A stretch of DNA of 64,000 nucleotides, from the NCBI GenBank assembly GCA_947627875.1, contig CANQXS010000002.1, positions 62,001-126,000 on the forward strand, written 5' to 3'. The first letter of the stretch is position 1. Every line of letters begins with the position of its first letter. Made by a program: the position numbers and the translations under genes. The notes under the pieces were generated by a model. It was not told the origin of the DNA and did no database searches. It saw only the letters and a list, made by a program, of their open reading frames with translations. The DNA is from an uncultured Clostridia bacterium. Its GTDB lineage: Bacteria > Bacillota > Clostridia > Oscillospirales > Ruminococcaceae. Of this stretch, positions 1 to 5,938 are shown in pieces.

Positions 1-33
1 GTTTTTTATTTTCAAATTTAGCGTTTCCGCTAT

Positions 34-96
34 TGGTCGAGAGGGATGGAGTCGAACCATCAAAAAAAAGCCCTACCCGCAGAGCAGAGCCTCCCG
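34..96 (-). ncRNA. Truncated tRNA-like element 1 (about 63 nt with CCA)
   Basis: On the minus strand a 7-bp acceptor-like stem pairs positions 90-96 with 38-44 (one G-U pair). It is followed on the 3' side by a discriminator A and an encoded CCA (34-36). A perfect 5-bp T stem (45-49 with 57-61) carries a TTCGACT-like loop. Between acceptor and T arm there are only 28 nt: a linker CTCT, one 5-bp hairpin (70-74 with 81-85) and a run of eight T. There is no room for both a D arm and an anticodon arm. A normal tRNA is about 76 nt. It could be a decayed phage tRNA or a real tRNA mimic. The T arm and CCA are firm; function is unknown. Confidence 0.5.
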
Positions 97-445
97 ATAT
101 TTTAAACAATCGTTTGAGCATTTTACTCTCATCGAAACCATTGCCTCAATCGCTACTCAACGCCGAAACACTGTTAGTTGGTTTGCGTTGCCTCACCTCG
201 TCCATATTTACACAATACAGCGCCTCACGATTCAAGCTGGATATGCTCAAACAATCACGGAACTTTTCACTCTTGCGCCAGTGTCGTTGGTCGCATCCGT
301 TCCTCAATAGACAAAGAGTTGCCAATAACAATATTCACAAAGCCGTGTTCGCACCACGCGCTCCGAAGTTCCGAATAAGTTGTAGAGGGAACAAGTCTAA
401 AAGCTAAATTAGCCCATTGGAATCACCCCATTTATTATATATTTT
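97..445. other. Gap between the tRNA-like elements
   Basis: No intact gene of normal size is convincing here. The plus-strand open frames lie over the tRNA-like element and lack ribosome binding sites. The minus strand holds a frameshifted small gene (267-417, listed separately) and very short frames such as a 22-codon one starting with a GAGG-preceded ATG and running into tRNA-like element 1. Confidence 0.5.
267..417 (-). pseudogene. Small phage gene with a +1 frameshift directly after its start
   Basis: An ATG at 417 sits 6 nt after a good ribosome binding site (GGGGTG, minus strand of 424-429), but its frame closes after two codons (ATG GGC TAA). Dropping one G right after the ATG gives a 49-aa frame beginning MANLAFRLVPSTTYS and ending at the stop at 267, with ordinary amino-acid composition. 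The simplest readings are a one-base insertion (mutation or sequencing error) or a programmed shift. The family is not recognised. Confidence 0.35.
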
Positions 446-496
446 TGGCGGGAAAAATCGGGATTGAACCGATACAAGCCTGATACTCATTTTCCC
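446..496 (-). ncRNA. Truncated tRNA-like element 2 (51 nt, acceptor plus T arm plus CCA)
   Basis: On the minus strand GGGAAAA (490-496) pairs perfectly over 7 bp with TTTTCCC (450-456). A discriminator G and encoded CCA (446-448) follow. The T arm is a perfect 5-bp stem (457-461 with 469-473) with loop TTCAATC. Only 16 nt (474-489) separate the 5' acceptor strand from the T arm, so D and anticodon arms are absent. The shape is that of a tRNA minihelix. It lies in the same orientation as element 1, about 350 nt away. It should fold and look like a CCA end and elbow to tRNA enzymes but cannot decode. Role unknown; a decoy, a decay product or part of a larger RNA are all possible. Confidence 0.55.
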
Positions 497-531
497 GTAT
501 GCGCCAAGCGATTACGCTCAGCGCAAGAAGG

Positions 532-648
532 TCAGTAAATCTTGGCATGATACATGTCGATTTCCTTGCCCGCAAGAATGGCATTATAAAGCCTCTTATT
601 CCTTGAGCGGGCAACCGCGAACTTAACCTTTCTGATAAGCTTTTTCAT
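532..648 (-). CDS. Small basic phage protein, 38 aa
   Basis: The ATG at 648 follows a strong ribosome binding site (AGGAGG, 7-9 nt upstream). The product starts MKKLIRKVKFAVARS and is very basic in its first half, then has a polar C-terminus ending AKIY. It is the last gene of a leftward run of tiny genes and overlaps the end of the upstream 70-aa gene by 26 nt. The basic character would suit RNA or DNA binding, but no family is recognised. Confidence 0.55.
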   Translation of the reverse strand: MKKLIRKVKFAVARSRNKRLYNAILAGKEIDMYHAKIY

Positions 649-835
649 TAAGCAACCTCCTCTCCTTGCTTTCTGAATGACGTGAATACTGCGTCATTTG
701 CAATTTTGATTCCCCTGCGTCGTACCAACTTGGTTCTTCAAACATCTGGAATGACTGGTAATCGGATTCTATACAGGCGCGGCGCTGAGATGAGGTGCAA
801 CGGCAGTCGTTTATACAATAATCGCATTTGTTCAT
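623..835 (-). CDS. Cysteine-rich small phage protein, 70 aa
   Basis: The start at 835 has a GAAAGGAC ribosome binding site and overlaps the stop of the upstream gene (832) by 4 nt, a sign of translational coupling. The first 20 residues hold five cysteines (C4, C7, C11, C13, C21: CDYCINDCRC then RRAC), a possible small metal-binding knuckle. The remainder is polar and rich in S, E and R. No family recognised. Accessory early-region protein by position. Confidence 0.55.
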   Translation of the reverse strand: MNKCDYCINDCRCTSSQRRACIESDYQSFQMFEEPSWYDAGESKLQMTQYSRHSESKERRLLNEKAYQKG

Positions 836-1017
836 GATTTACGTCCTTTCCCTGTTATGATGTTAAAGATTTCTTCGGTGGAAACCTCAGAAGAAGAAAC
901 TTCGGCAAGCATTACAGAAAAATCCGTATTGTCGCCAAGAGTAAACAGCTTATTCCTGCGGCAAACGTCCTCGACTGCCTCAGCACTGAATCGCTGCACC
1001 ATAATAATGTTTGGCAT
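832..1017 (-). CDS. Small phage protein, 61 aa
   Basis: I choose the ATG at 1017 because GGAGG lies 8 nt upstream; the alternative TTG six bases earlier overlaps that site. The product (MPNIIMVQRF...) has a predicted alpha/beta pattern and an acidic middle segment (LAEVSSSEVSTEEIF). It sits in a leftward operon of overlapping tiny genes. Function unknown. Confidence 0.5.
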   Translation of the reverse strand: MPNIIMVQRFSAEAVEDVCRRNKLFTLGDNTDFSVMLAEVSSSEVSTEEIFNIITGKGRKS

Positions 1018-1028
1018 AGTCAAACCTC

Positions 1029-1166
1029 CTATATATTTCTAAAGCCGACGAGCGTCAGCTTCTTTGAATACCGAAGTTTTTTGACGAACTTTTCGCCGAG
1101 ATACCTCGACTCAAACAGCTTTGTCACAACCTTGCCTGTTTGTTTTATCAGAAATGTCACTTCCAT
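1029..1166 (-). CDS. Small basic phage protein, 45 aa
   Basis: The ATG at 1166 is preceded by GGAGG with 6 nt spacing. The product begins MEVTFLIKQTGK and has a basic middle (GEKFVKKLRYSKKLTL). It overlaps the 3' end of the upstream membrane-protein gene by about 56 nt in another frame, an extreme overlap even for a phage. No family recognised. Confidence 0.45.
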   Translation of the reverse strand: MEVTFLIKQTGKVVTKLFESRYLGEKFVKKLRYSKKLTLVGFRNI

Positions 1167-1353
1167 TTGAAACCTCCGCAGTCTGCCCGTTCTCTGATAT
1201 GCAAAGAACATTTTCTTTTGAAAAAAGCCCCGACAGATAGAACGGGGCGCAGAAAACCAGTATTGTGAAATCGTGCAGGACAACCGTCGCGATGATACAG
1301 AGGGCAAGCAAAGTCACGCCCAAAATCTTTTGTAAAATCAGAGTTTTATTCAT
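1111..1353 (-). CDS. Small membrane protein, 80 aa
   Basis: The start is taken at the ATG at 1353 (MNKTLILQK), which has GGAGGAG 6 nt upstream; the ATG-proximal sequence overlaps the stop of the upstream gene (1346). Residues of about 4-45 are almost continuously hydrophobic (LGVTLLALCIIATVVL then ILVFCAPFYL), consistent with one long or two short transmembrane helices, followed by a polar tail. It is the third of three consecutive membrane-protein genes. Role unknown; superinfection exclusion or envelope modification are typical roles for such prophage genes. Confidence 0.55.
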   Translation of the reverse strand: MNKTLILQKILGVTLLALCIIATVVLHDFTILVFCAPFYLSGLFSKENVLCISENGQTAEVSNGSDISDKTNRQGCDKAV

Positions 1354-1648
1354 CGGAATCTCCTCCGTCATGACGCTCAACCTCGCTTTCATTATCCTTG
1401 TTTTCCTCGCCGTACATATAATCCTGAGCCAATTTTGTTTTTGTAAAATTCAGCAGGATAACCGCGGGCGAAGCAGCTACAAACAGAATCAGCGCGGACA
1501 GAAAAGCCCTGTAAAAATCGCCCTCTAATAAACCGAGGATAAAGGTAATAACCCAATATCCAGTAGAAACGACGCTGATAAACACGGTGTAGATAATCAC
1601 TCCGGCTACCACGAGTGCCGCCTTTTCATTCTTGTTAAGTTTACGCAC
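1346..1648 (-). CDS. Small membrane protein, 100 aa
   Basis: A GTG start at 1648 lies 6-8 nt after AAGGAGGG, and immediately follows the stop of the upstream gene (1649). A basic N-terminus (MRKLNKNEK) leads into two hydrophobic segments, about residues 10-40 (ALVVAGVIIYTVFISVV...) and 48-66, then a charged, acidic tail rich in E, D and N. This is a two-helix membrane protein with a soluble acidic C-terminus. Likely co-translated with its neighbours. Function unknown. Confidence 0.55.
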   Translation of the reverse strand: MRKLNKNEKAALVVAGVIIYTVFISVVSTGYWVITFILGLLEGDFYRAFLSALILFVAASPAVILLNFTKTKLAQDYMYGEENKDNESEVERHDGGDSDE

Positions 1649-1888
1649 TCAATTTCCCTCCTTCCTGCGACGCTCATCCAAATACTCAGCGATTTCCGCC
1701 TCGGAATCGCGGGTAATAAACCTCGCTATCAATGCACTCAGGGCAAGGACTACGAAAGCCACCGCGAAAATCGCAAAAGCACTCAGGAAATCCCCCGCGA
1801 AAAGGAAAAGCAGAAATTCCACAAGACCGAAACAAATCGCCACCAAACCGAAAAAGAAAACCGCGATGGCTAAAAACAAAGCTACCAT
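1649..1888 (-). CDS. Small membrane protein, 79 aa
   Basis: The ATG at 1888 has AGGAGG upstream. Residues of about 1-58 are nearly all hydrophobic (VALFLAIAVFFFGLVAICFG and so on), giving two transmembrane helices. A short charged tail ends with YLDERRRKEGN. First gene of the three-gene membrane cluster, which runs head to tail with no spacing. No homologue recognised. Confidence 0.55.
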   Translation of the reverse strand: MVALFLAIAVFFFGLVAICFGLVEFLLFLFAGDFLSAFAIFAVAFVVLALSALIARFITRDSEAEIAEYLDERRRKEGN

Positions 1889-1957
1889 TTTTAAAAACCT
1901 CCTATTATAAATTATTATTGTTTTTTGGAAAATCGGCTCAAAACCGTGAACTCATAT

Positions 1958-1982
1958 CAAAACCCGCTTCCGAAGAAACGGG
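1958..1982 (-). terminator. Leftward rho-independent terminator with UUCG loop
   Basis: On the minus strand an 8-bp stem (1975-1982 with 1963-1970, one G-U pair) closes a TTCG tetraloop and is followed by TTTT. It ends transcription arriving from the right, before the membrane cluster. The sequence just past it (GCGGGTTTTGATATGAGTT) recurs after the terminator at 3536-3564 with one mismatch. Confidence 0.75.
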
Positions 1983-2053
1983 CTCGGCATATAAGCTCAC
2001 AGACCAAACTATTGCCTGATCCCAACCATATGCGCGAATGTGGAAAAATCAAG

Positions 2054-2257
2054 TTAAATAACTGCCAAAGCCTTATGACCTGACCCCCATCTCACCTCAA
2101 CACGCTTGCAAGATGAATTTCCGAGGATTTTGCACATTCCGTGACAAACCGCCATATATTTGCCGCTGTCAGCGTCCGCCGAAAAACTGACTTTAATGTT
2201 GCCGCCAGCCCTTCTGACTAAGTTGTTTACCCGATTCTGGAAAACCTGATAGCTCAT
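2054..2257 (-). CDS. Small phage protein, 67 aa
   Basis: The ATG at 2257 (MSYQVFQNRVNNL) has GGAGG 8 nt upstream; the GTG at 2266 overlaps that site and is less likely. The product is a small mixed protein with three cysteines in the second half (CHGMCKILGNSSC) and a basic end. Last gene before the terminator at 1958-1982. Family not recognised. Confidence 0.5.
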   Translation of the reverse strand: MSYQVFQNRVNNLVRRAGGNIKVSFSADADSGKYMAVCHGMCKILGNSSCKRVEVRWGSGHKALAVI

Positions 2258-2402
2258 TAACTGCACCTCCGTTCATTTCAATTTTAAAAACCCTCTTCTG
2301 CGTTTCTGCGGGCTTAGAACCGCTCGATGAAAAACCATCAAGCCGCATTAGGGCAGGGAGCAAAGTATCTACAAAATCACCCTTAAGGGGAAATATCTGC
2401 AT
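2193..2402 (-). CDS. Possible small phage protein, 69 aa
   Basis: An open frame starting MQIFPLKGDFVDTLLPAL has a believable composition in the part that does not overlap its neighbour (2258-2402). The ribosome binding site is poor: GGGAG abuts the ATG, and a better GGGGAGG is 16 nt away. It overlaps the 67-aa gene by 65 nt. Could be spurious. Confidence 0.3.
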   Translation of the reverse strand: MQIFPLKGDFVDTLLPALMRLDGFSSSGSKPAETQKRVFKIEMNGGAVNELSGFPESGKQLSQKGWRQH

Positions 2403-2677
2403 GCTCCCTATTGCAGAATACCTCCCCTGCAAAAGGGCTCTGGGCTTTAAGATTCACCCGCCTCGGGAATAGTCGTGGCAAGGTTGCCGAAAAATCGGAT
2501 TAGCCCTTCGACTCAGATGCATTTGTGAAAAGAAACCCCTTTGAGAAACCGCGCATCCGACGGTAAATCACGCTCTCATTAAAGCGGGGTATCAGGATCG
2601 TTAATCATAGAAAACCTCCCGAATCAGAAAAACCGCCAGAAAAATCCGACGGTTTATTGACTCTGAAAAATTGCCGA
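2403..2677. other. Gap without a clear gene
   Basis: I see no gene of normal size. On the minus strand a GGGAGG-preceded ATG near 2610 opens a frame of only nine codons (MINDPDTPL). Further left lie other very short frames. It may be a leader, a decayed gene or untranslated RNA. Confidence 0.4.
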
Positions 2678-3487
2678 TTACTTAGCCTTAGCCTCTCTGA
2701 AGCTCACGCCGTAAGTCCTCTCGCCATTAACCTTATCGCCTCTGCTGATGATAACATTCAGCATATCGAGGAAAATCCCGTGAAGGGTGGCGGTTTTAAC
2801 AGTCTGAATCGTGTTGACGTTTTTGCCGTCAAGCTTGGTAAAGGCATTCAGGAGATACTTGATGTCGGAGGCAAAAACCCTATAAACATTCTGCCCGTTG
2901 CCGTTATCGGCATAAAGGATGGTGTCGATAACCTTCTGTATCATTTTGGTAAGGGCGGTTTTGCTCATCGGAGTCTCGCCCAAGTCGATCTGACGGGAAA
3001 TGTCCTTCATGAAGAATGTTGTCTTAATCCGATCAACAACCTCCTTCTTAACGGTCATATCCTGAGCTGTCTTAATCGTGAGAAGTTGATTGCAACGCTC
3101 AACAGTGTGAGCCCATTCGGTGGATAATCCCGCACTCTGGCAAAAAGCCACGAGGTCGATACGCTTGATGCGAGAATCCTCAACTACGCCGATCGGAATG
3201 CCGTCTTTGCGGTTGACTTTGTGGGAAACCACAGAATAGTAATGCTTTTCGATCGCCGCCTTAAGCGGATCGGGAGAAGCCTTGCACTCGGCAAAAACCT
3301 TCGCTTGCATGTCAATCGCGTACTGCTTTTCAGCTTTTTTCAAAGCGTCCAAGTCCTTTTCAGCTTGGTGAAGATCGTTGCCTCGGATGGAGATGTCGTA
3401 AGCCTGACGGGCAGCCTCAAAAGCCGCGTAAGCCTTATTTACGGCATCAGTCGGGGTGGAGGTGGTCTTGGTAATGTTTTCGGTCAT
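2678..3487 (-). CDS. Phage protein of unknown function, 269 aa
   Basis: The ATG at 3487 (MTENITKTTSTP) has AAAGGAG upstream, so the 15 extra residues of the longest frame are untranslated. Residues of about 15-70 are alanine- and lysine-rich and look like a coiled coil (AYAAFEAARQAYD...AEKDLDALKKAEKQYAID). The rest is a mixed alpha-helical domain. There is no signal peptide and no recognisable catalytic motif. It is the only mid-sized gene in the leftward accessory region and lies just downstream of the terminator that ends the candidate ncRNA. I do not recognise the family. Confidence 0.7.
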   Translation of the reverse strand: MTENITKTTSTPTDAVNKAYAAFEAARQAYDISIRGNDLHQAEKDLDALKKAEKQYAIDMQAKVFAECKASPDPLKAAIEKHYYSVVSHKVNRKDGIPIGVVEDSRIKRIDLVAFCQSAGLSTEWAHTVERCNQLLTIKTAQDMTVKKEVVDRIKTTFFMKDISRQIDLGETPMSKTALTKMIQKVIDTILYADNGNGQNVYRVFASDIKYLLNAFTKLDGKNVNTIQTVKTATLHGIFLDMLNVIISRGDKVNGERTYGVSFREAKAK

Positions 3488-3535
3488 GATAATGACTCCT
3501 TTCAAGTGATACTCTGAGTAATATAAACTCATATT
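3488..3535 (-). promoter_or_regulatory. Leader of the 269-aa gene
   Basis: This short stretch separates the terminator at 3536-3564 from the ribosome binding site of the 269-aa gene. It starts with the repeated post-terminator sequence (3526-3544 on the plus strand matches 1949-1967 at 18 of 19 positions). A promoter in or overlapping it is inferred from the upstream terminator; no consensus -35/-10 pair is obvious. Confidence 0.3.
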
Positions 3536-3564
3536 AAAACCCGCACATCAAAAAGGTGTGCGGG
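3536..3564 (-). terminator. Leftward terminator ending the candidate ncRNA
   Basis: Minus-strand stem CCCGCACA (3557-3564) pairs over 8 bp with TGTGCGGG (3540-3547) and is followed by TTTT. No gene lies between it and the next leftward terminator at 4066-4096, so whatever it terminates is noncoding. Confidence 0.75.
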
Positions 3565-3990
3565 CTTGATATATAAATTTATACTAAGTCGAAAAGTCGG
3601 CTCAGAATAAACCAAATTCCAAACAAAACCACGCTTTTATAAATACTTCAAAACCTTTTTCAGACAACAAGTCTACTAATATCTACTGATACCTTCAACC
3701 TCAGACAATTTGAAAAATCTGAATCCTATCTACTGATAGGAAATTTTTCAAAAACTCAGCAGCCCTCAAAAGAGTAAATCCATATTTACTCGGGCGTTTA
3801 GCCTAAGGATACGCGCTCAGGCTAATTTCGCGACCTCATTTCACATCTAACTCGGTTTAACTCTGAGGGTTTTCACTATCCGAAACCGCGGGCTTAATTC
3901 CCGCGCACTCAGCGACGGCTGAATTTATCAGCTAATTTTGAGTTTAAAGCCTTCAAAATGGGCTCAGATACAGTCGCGCCGTATACCACG
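3565..3990 (-). ncRNA. Candidate structured noncoding RNA, about 430-450 nt
   Basis: This stretch has no open frame of size, lies between two leftward terminators, and holds at least six hairpins visible by eye: 3935-3959 (7 bp), 3918-3932 (5 bp), 3887-3905 (6 bp, GC), 3798-3825 (7 bp), 3772-3791 (8 bp), and 3709-3752, where a 10-bp outer stem encloses a perfect 7-bp hairpin. The pentamer CTCAG/CTGAG recurs eight times between 3600 and 4020. Two copies of the 19-nt motif shared with the DGR template leader stand at its start. Large phage ncRNAs such as GOLLD and ROOL lie near tRNAs in phages; I cannot assign this one to either. A replication origin is the main alternative. Confidence 0.5.
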
Positions 3991-4001
3991 CGAGCGCGGC
4001 G
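3972..4001 (-). repeat. 30-bp direct repeat, copy 1, holding the 19-nt motif
   Basis: Identical over 30 bp to 4029-4058; start-to-start distance 57 bp. On the minus strand it contains CGTGGTATACGGCGCGACT (3972-3990), found also at 44937-44955 before the DGR template repeat. It is oriented toward the candidate ncRNA. Probable promoter or regulatory site (inference). Confidence 0.7.
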
Positions 4002-4028
4002 GGCTTGACTGCTACCTTCTGAGGGTGT

Positions 4029-4058
4029 AGTCGCGCCGTATACCACGCGAGCGCGGCG
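4029..4058 (-). repeat. 30-bp direct repeat, copy 2, holding the 19-nt motif
   Basis: Second identical 30-bp copy, with the 19-nt motif at 4029-4047 on the minus strand. It lies between the terminator of the sigma-like gene and copy 1, that is, where a promoter for the candidate ncRNA would be expected. Confidence 0.7.
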
Positions 4059-4065
4059 CGGCAAA

Positions 4066-4096
4066 TAAAAAAGCCCGCCGAAGGCGGGCGGGCTTT
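4066..4096 (-). terminator. Leftward terminator of the sigma-like gene
   Basis: On the minus strand a 9-bp GC-rich stem (4087-4095 with 4071-4079) with a 7-nt loop is followed by TTTTATTTG. It closes the transcription unit of the GC-rich gene at 4111-5571. Confidence 0.8.
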
Positions 4097-4110
4097 AATT
4101 TGTTAATTTG

Positions 4111-5571
4111 TTAATTTATCGCGATCGGCGCGGAAAATTGCCAAACGTGCAAAGGGGCGGCGGCAGTCGCGGCGTATTTTGTAGCGGGCGCGGGGGCAGC
4201 TTTAGCGGCTTTTTTCGCCCTCTTTGCCATTTCCGCTTTAGTCATCTTTAATTTATCATATTGATTATACAAATCTTGCTTGACGTGTAGCAAGTCGCGA
4301 AGGCGGGCGGCGGCGCGGCAGATCGGGAGGGAGGCGGCTATTATAGCGCGGGCGCGATCCTTGCAAGCCCCCGACAAATTGCCAAAGGATAAAACACGAT
4401 GGGCGCGGGCGATCTGCAAATCTGATACACCCGATGCGGCGCGGACGGCGGCGAGATCGGCGCGGGCGGCGGCTATATCCTCCGCGATTTTTTCGATGGC
4501 ATCTGATAACTTAGCGGCGGCGATCTGATAATTAACATCACTAATCATATAATATTTGCCGTATGTATAGCGGGCGGAATCAAGCGCGGCGCGGTAATTT
4601 TCACCTTCGCCGCCATCGTTAGTTGCGGCATCCTTGATATATTCCGCCCGCGCTTTTTCGGCGGCGGCGTTAGCATCTTTGCCGTGTTTTTGCGCGGTTA
4701 ATTTTGCGCCGATCGTTACAATGTCGAGCGCGTTTACATAGTCAAGCGCGGCGGGGCAATTTTCTTTTAGATACTTGATTAAATTAGCGCGGGCGAGTGT
4801 TAGTTGATTAGATACATTAACTTTTGATGTCTTTAAACGATCGGCGGCTTGCGATAGGCTACAACCTCCCGCGAGCGCGTGGATGATCTCGCGCTGACGG
4901 GGCGCGAGTGTCGCGGCGGCGGCAAAGATTGCGGCATCAAGATCCTCCCCTTCGGGGGCGGGATCGTCGGCGATCGCATCGGGGAGGGGCGCATCGTCAA
5001 TCAGGTTTAAGATCTCCGCCGTATACTTATCCGTCGGAATTAACTCCCCTTCGGCATCCATCGTGTAGTCTGTTGTCAATTCTTTAATGTGTTTACGCTT
5101 TTCGGCCGTTAGCCATCCATTAACCGACATATAACCGGAGGAGTAGATCGCGGAGTTATCGTCCGCGCCATCGTGGATCGCCTTCCATACACCTTCAAGC
5201 GCGAAGGCGTAAATGTCGTTTGCCTCTTGACTATATTCGCGGATCAACTTCATGATCAGCGGCGCGCCTTCGCCCTCCCCGCGATCCGTGCTAACAATGA
5301 CTTGTAACAATGATAACTCTTTGCCGCATCTTTGGATCGTCGGATCGCCGTCAACCGTTTTTGCGGCGCGGGCGGCGATATGCAAGGCGGCGCGGCAGAT
5401 CGCGAGATCGTCAACCTTCCCCGCCTGATTGATGGCGATCTGTACTCTGATTTGATCGCCTTCGGCGGCGGCGGCGCGGGCGGCGGCGTACGCTGAAAAG
5501 ATCGACGGAGCGTCAAGTGTTTTTGTCATGGTGTTGCCATTTTTGTTGGTGATGGTGATGATGTTCAACAT
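4111..5571 (-). CDS. Alanine-rich sigma-70-like protein, GC-rich gene
   Basis: Start at the ATG at 5571 (MLNIITITNKNGN), with GGAAGGA upstream; 486 aa. A segment at about residues 110-150 (SQEANDIYAFALEGVWKAI) resembles the start of sigma region 2. Residues of about 218-260 read as a sigma region 4 helix-turn-helix (LAPRQREIIHALAGGCSL...LKTSKVNVSNQLTLARANL). The C-terminal half is alanine-rich, helical and ends with a lysine/alanine tail. It would bind DNA and perhaps RNA polymerase. Base composition is unlike every neighbour: much more GC, many GCG/GCC codons and very frequent GATC. This suggests separate acquisition. A consensus-like promoter lies at 5671-5699. A sigma-like regulator is likely; its target promoters are unknown. 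Confidence 0.65.
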   Translation of the reverse strand: MLNIITITNKNGNTMTKTLDAPSIFSAYAAARAAAAEGDQIRVQIAINQAGKVDDLAICRAALHIAARAAKTVDGDPTIQRCGKELSLLQVIVSTDRGEGEGAPLIMKLIREYSQEANDIYAFALEGVWKAIHDGADDNSAIYSSGYMSVNGWLTAEKRKHIKELTTDYTMDAEGELIPTDKYTAEILNLIDDAPLPDAIADDPAPEGEDLDAAIFAAAATLAPRQREIIHALAGGCSLSQAADRLKTSKVNVSNQLTLARANLIKYLKENCPAALDYVNALDIVTIGAKLTAQKHGKDANAAAEKARAEYIKDAATNDGGEGENYRAALDSARYTYGKYYMISDVNYQIAAAKLSDAIEKIAEDIAAARADLAAVRAASGVSDLQIARAHRVLSFGNLSGACKDRARAIIAASLPICRAAARLRDLLHVKQDLYNQYDKLKMTKAEMAKRAKKAAKAAPAPATKYAATAAAPLHVWQFSAPIAIN

Positions 5572-5670
5572 AATTAGATCCTTCCCGATCCCCGAAGGGG
5601 GATCCGACGCGCTATTTTTTGCGGGCGCGTCAACCGTATATTTTAGCGGGCGGGGATGCCGCCCGTATAT

Positions 5671-5699
5671 AAAATACACCTTTGCGGCGGGGCAGTCAA
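5671..5699 (-). promoter_or_regulatory. Leftward promoter of the sigma-like gene
   Basis: On the minus strand TTGACT (5694-5699), a 17-nt spacer and TATTTT (5671-5676). It lies about 100 nt upstream of the ATG at 5571. Confidence 0.55.
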
Positions 5700-5746
5700 C
5701 CCAAAAACAGAAAATTTACAATTTGTTAATAAAAAGTTTACATTTG

Positions 5747-5757
5747 CGTGGTATACG
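5747..5757 (+). promoter_or_regulatory. Partial copy of the 19-nt phage motif
   Basis: CGTGGTATACG, the first 11 bases of the 19-nt motif found at 3972, 4029 and 44937. It is oriented rightward into the purine-rich tract. The 3' half differs, so it may be a weak or decayed site. Confidence 0.35.
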
Positions 5758-5770
5758 CTAAAAATTTGCC

Positions 5771-5938
5771 AAAAAAAGAAAAGAGGATCGGCAGAAGATC
5801 GGCGCGAAGGGGCAAAGAGGAAAAAGAGGAAAAAGCAAAGAGGAGGAGAGGAGGGAGGGAAGGGCAGATCGGCGGCGGGGATCGGGGCGGGCAGTCGAGC
5901 GCGGCGGGGATCGGGGCGGGAGGATCGGGGCGCGGGCG
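5771..5938 (+). other. Purine-rich, G-rich tract with GATCGGGG repeats
   Basis: A stretch of about 170 nt that is mostly A and G on the plus strand. The first half is A/G mixed (runs such as AGAGGAAAAAGAGG). The second half has closely spaced G runs (GGGAGGGAAGGG, then three GATCGGGG units) that could form G-quadruplexes on the plus strand. Open frames across it are low-complexity and lack ribosome binding sites. It lies between the divergent sigma-like gene and recombinase gene. Confidence 0.5.

Noticed and set aside
34-96. tRNA-like element 1 as the left attachment site
   Set aside because: Its T arm and acceptor do not match the 3' end of tRNA-Thr at 52790-52865, so it is not the other prophage end.
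33-407. A 124-codon plus-strand frame at the left edge
   Set aside because: It runs antisense through the tRNA-like element and the frameshifted small gene, has no ribosome binding site, and its composition is not protein-like.
2657-3127. A 156-codon plus-strand frame
   Set aside because: It is the antisense shadow of the 269-aa gene, which has a proper ribosome binding site and terminator context.
5876-5938. GATCGGGG units as a CRISPR array
   Set aside because: Units are only 8-12 nt, spacers are not of constant length, and no cas gene is present.
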